Of a DNA stretch of 64,000 nucleotides, positions 61,616-64,000 are shown in pieces. Below the pieces are notes generated by a model, which worked only from the letters and a program-made list of their open reading frames with translations, searched no databases and was not told the origin of the DNA. Source of the stretch: Candidatus Thiothrix sulfatifontis (GTDB taxonomy: Bacteria; Pseudomonadota; Gammaproteobacteria; Thiotrichales; Thiotrichaceae); the NCBI GenBank assembly GCA_022828425.1, contig CP094685.1, forward strand, positions 1,178,001 to 1,242,000. The letters run 5' to 3'. The first letter of the stretch is position 1. Each line of letters opens with the position of its first letter. Position numbers and translations under genes: made by a program.

Positions 61616-62837
61616 TTACAAAGCGATTACTCCCCAAGGGGTAGCAAAAGAAGGCAGATTAGAAGCCGCGAATGAAGCGCAAGCCGCCGAAAATCTGAAT
61701 GCTCAAGGGCTGATTCCGATCAAAATTGTGGCGGGAAAAGCGGCATCTAATGCGTCCGTCAACAACGCTGCGCAAAAAAAATCCAAGGGATTTTTTGCCA
61801 GCAAAACGGTGAGCCAACCCGATATTATGGCGCTGACGCAGCAACTTTCGACCATGTTGCGGGCAGGTTTGCCGTTAGACCGTGCCTTGGGCATTCTGCT
61901 GGAAATTGGCGATAAACCGCCGGTATTGGAATTGGTGCAAGGTATTCAAAATCAAGTACGTAGCGGTAAGCGCTTTGCGGATTCACTGGAAACCAGCGGC
62001 AAGTTTTCAAAGTTTTACGTCAATATGGTGCGGGCAGGGGAGGCTGGCGGTTCGATTGACGATGCTTTGGCGCGTTTGGTGGAATACATGGCGCGGGCGA
62101 AGGAATTGCGCGGTACGGTTATTTCGGCATTGATTTACCCGGCGATTTTGGCGTTTGTGGCAGTGGTGTCGATTTTTGCGTTGCTGGCGTTTGTGGTGCC
62201 GCAATTTGCGCAAATGTTCGGTGATATGGGGGCGGAGTTACCGACGATTACCAAAGTGGTGATGGGTGCGGCGGCGACCTTGCGTGACTATTGGTGGGCA
62301 GTATTGGGCGGATTCTTGCTACTGCTAATGCTGGTGCAATACGTATTGAGCAATGAAAAGGCACGTACTGGGTTGGATCGCAGTATGTTGCGCTGGCCGT
62401 TGGTAGGGGGGCTGGTCGGTAAGATTGAAACCGCCCGCTTTTCGCGCAGCTTAGGCACGTTATTACACAATGGCGTGCCGTTACTGGGTGCGTTGAAAAT
62501 CGCCAAAAACACCGTGGGCAACCGCGTCATGGCAGCGGCAGTGGAAGAGTCCGCCGACAGCCTTAAGCAAGGCGAAAGCCTCACCCGTACATTATTAAGC
62601 AAAGGCGTGTTTCCCCCTTACGCCTTGCATATGTTGCGCGTCGGGGAAGAAACCGGGCGCATGGAAGAATTGCTGCGTGAAGTCGCCGATATTTACGACG
62701 ATGAAGTCAAAACCTCGGTGAAACAGCTATTAGCCTTGCTGGAGCCGGTGCTGATTCTGATCATGGCGCTTGCCATTTTGGTGATTATTGGTTCGGTATT
62801 GTTACCGATGATCAATATGGCTGATTTGGTTAAATAG
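61602..62837 (+). CDS. gspF: Type II secretion inner-membrane protein GspF
   Basis: A 411-residue platform protein with the two tandem T2SSF domains. The first is near MALTQQLSTMLRAGLPLDRA and the second near FSRSLGTLLHNGVPLLGALK. Membrane segments lie near ISALIYPAILAFVAVVSIFA and at the C-terminus (LILIMALAILVIIGSVLLPM). N-terminal residues 1-25 (PTYSYKAITPQGVAKEG) are the usual opening. It starts within the gspE 3-prime end. Confidence 0.94.
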   Translation: MPTYSYKAITPQGVAKEGRLEAANEAQAAENLNAQGLIPIKIVAGKAASNASVNNAAQKKSKGFFASKTVSQPDIMALTQQLSTMLRAGLPLDRALGILLEIGDKPPVLELVQGIQNQVRSGKRFADSLETSGKFSKFYVNMVRAGEAGGSIDDALARLVEYMARAKELRGTVISALIYPAILAFVAVVSIFALLAFVVPQFAQMFGDMGAELPTITKVVMGAAATLRDYWWAVLGGFLLLLMLVQYVLSNEKARTGLDRSMLRWPLVGGLVGKIETARFSRSLGTLLHNGVPLLGALKIAKNTVGNRVMAAAVEESADSLKQGESLTRTLLSKGVFPPYALHMLRVGEETGRMEELLREVADIYDDEVKTSVKQLLALLEPVLILIMALAILVIIGSVLLPMINMADLVK

Positions 62838-62891
62838 TTTCCCAAGAAAACCACAAACTATTGAAATTATAATAAATAACAAGGAGTTAAT

Positions 62892-63335
62892 ATGCGAATC
62901 CAATCTCAATCCCGCCGGTCTGCCGCTCATGGCGGCTTCAGCTTGATCGAGCTGATGATCGTGCTGGTGATTCTCGGCTTGATTGCCGGGATCGTCGGCC
63001 CACAAGCCATGAAATACCTTGGCAAGGGCAAAACACAGTCATCCAAAGTCCAGATTGAAAACATCAGTGCGGCGCTGGATATGTACCGTTTGGAAGTGGG
63101 CAGTTACCCCACCACCGCCGACGGTTTGAAAGCGTTAGTGACCGCGCCGTCGAGTGCGCGTGGCTGGAATGGCCCTTACTTGAAAAAAGGCGAAGTGCCC
63201 AAAGATGCGTGGAACAATGACTATCAATACAAACGCCCCGGCAGTAACGGTCAGCCGTATGATTTGTTGTCATTTGGCGCAGACGGTGCCGCCGGTGGTG
63301 AAGGCGAAGATGCCGACATTACGCTCTGGAAATAA
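62892..63335 (+). CDS. gspG: Major pseudopilin GspG
   Basis: A 147-residue major pseudopilin. The prepilin site is GGFSLIELMIVLVILGLIAG, cleaved between G15 and F16, with the conserved glutamate at +5. The C-terminal GADGAAGGEGEDADITLW loop is the calcium-binding motif of GspG. AAGGAG precedes the ATG. The end overlaps gspH by 26 bases. Confidence 0.96.
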   Translation: MRIQSQSRRSAAHGGFSLIELMIVLVILGLIAGIVGPQAMKYLGKGKTQSSKVQIENISAALDMYRLEVGSYPTTADGLKALVTAPSSARGWNGPYLKKGEVPKDAWNNDYQYKRPGSNGQPYDLLSFGADGAAGGEGEDADITLWK

Positions 63336-63756
63336 GGGTTTCACCCTGCTCGAAGTTCTGCTGGTCTTGGTTATCGGCGGGCTATTGATGGGGGTGGTGG
63401 CAACGTCACTCTCCGGAGGCCCGGTATTGCGCAAAAGCAGTCGCGAAGTCGCGGCGAGTTTGCGTCATGCGCGGGCGCAAGCGGTGATGCGTCAACAGCC
63501 GACGCTGTGGAAAATGCAGATTGAGGAAAAACGTTTCTGGATTGACGGGGGCGCAACCGCTGAGGAGCGCCAGCTCAGTGCGGCGATTACTGCCAAAATC
63601 AACACCACTTCCGCCGAAGTCGATGCCGCCAATCAGGGCGGCATTCGCTTTTTTCCTGATGGCAGTTCTACCGGTGGCTCGGTGGAATTGACGCACAACC
63701 AACAGACCTACAAGGTCAATGTGGAATGGGTGACGGGGCGTGTTTCAATCCAATAA
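63310..63756 (+). CDS. gspH: Minor pseudopilin GspH
   Basis: A 148-residue minor pseudopilin. NKGFTLLEVLLVLVIGGLLM is the prepilin sequence, cut after the glycine of NKG, and the C-terminal beta part includes GGIRFFPDGSSTGGSVEL. ATG 63310 inside the gspG end gives a normal short leader (PTLRSGNKG); an upstream start would add 35 unrelated residues. It overlaps gspI by 17 bases. Confidence 0.88.
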   Translation: MPTLRSGNKGFTLLEVLLVLVIGGLLMGVVATSLSGGPVLRKSSREVAASLRHARAQAVMRQQPTLWKMQIEEKRFWIDGGATAEERQLSAAITAKINTTSAEVDAANQGGIRFFPDGSSTGGSVELTHNQQTYKVNVEWVTGRVSIQ

Positions 63757-64000
63757 AGGTTTTTCCCTGCTCGAAGTGCTGGTCGCTTTCGTGGTCATGG
63801 GCTTGGTGGTCGGGGTCTTGCTGCAATTGTTTGGTTCGTCGATGCGCAGTGTGGCGTTGGCGGATGAATACAGCTTTGCGATACAGGTCGCCGAATCCCG
63901 TTTAGCAGCGGTGGGCAATGAGATCGAGGTGGAAGAAGGCAACGTCAGCGGTGAAGAACAAGGTTCAGGCTACCGTTGGGAAGTGCAAATGTCTCCGCTC
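63740..64000 (+). CDS. gspI: Minor pseudopilin GspI, cut by window edge
   Basis: Only the first 87 codons are visible. From GTG 63740 the leader is FQSNKG, then FSLLEVLVAFVVMGLVVGVL, a classical prepilin segment with glutamate at +5. ALADEYSFAIQVAESRLAAV and VEEGNVSGEEQGSGYRWEV follow, typical of GspI. The gene order E-F-G-H-I supports the call. Confidence 0.88.
   Translation, partial: MFQSNKGFSLLEVLVAFVVMGLVVGVLLQLFGSSMRSVALADEYSFAIQVAESRLAAVGNEIEVEEGNVSGEEQGSGYRWEVQMSPL

Overview
The window is chromosomal DNA from a gammaproteobacterium. Supporting this are the order tRNA-Tyr/Gly/Thr - tuf - tRNA-Trp - secE - nusG - rplKAJL - rpoBC - str - S10 - spc - alpha, an L10 leader between rplA and rplJ, and the presence of RpoH, ZapD and TamA/TamB. 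From recall of the protein style my best guess is a Thiothrix-like member of the Thiotrichales; that genus guess is not proven here.

Layout. Bases 1-1556 (minus strand) hold an incomplete DUF4143-type ATPase and a UPF0175/DUF3368 toxin-antitoxin pair. Bases 1650-9294 hold trmO, dacB (PBP4) and a coupled tamA-tamB pair, with ugd convergent behind them (9303-10628). Bases 10767-41274 are one long block for translation and transcription: four tRNAs, EF-Tu, SecE, NusG, the L11-L1-L10-L7/L12-RpoB-RpoC genes, then rpsL-rpsG-fusA, then the S10, spc and alpha ribosomal operons with secY and rpoA. A short tuf 3-prime remnant between fusA and rpsJ shows that the second EF-Tu gene usual at this spot has been lost. 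Bases 41300-48699 carry a small membrane protein, bioB, mnmG-rsmG-parA-parB, rpsT, coaE and zapD. Bases 48771-53347 carry a DUF2914 protein, the isoprenoid set xseB-ispA-dxs and a DoxX protein.

Bases 53406-59793 are the most individual part. They hold a small membrane protein behind two perfect FNR-type boxes, a long strict-heptad coiled-coil protein, rpoH behind a perfect CIRCE operator, two tandem paralogous ORFs for 30-31 residue membrane peptides, an HNH protein, a Tae4-like amidase overlapping a lipoprotein (candidate effector/immunity pair), a SPOR protein and a DUF3025 protein. From 59882 to the right edge runs a type II secretion operon, gspE-F-G-H-I, with gspI cut by the edge.

Regulatory sequence is unusually readable: strong sigma70-like promoters in front of the tRNA-tuf, str and alpha operons and within the S10 cluster, several terminator or attenuator hairpins, an L10 leader, a CIRCE site and paired FNR boxes. 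No CRISPR array, insertion sequence or rRNA gene was seen. No gene-free stretch exceeds about 300 bases once RNA genes and leaders are counted.
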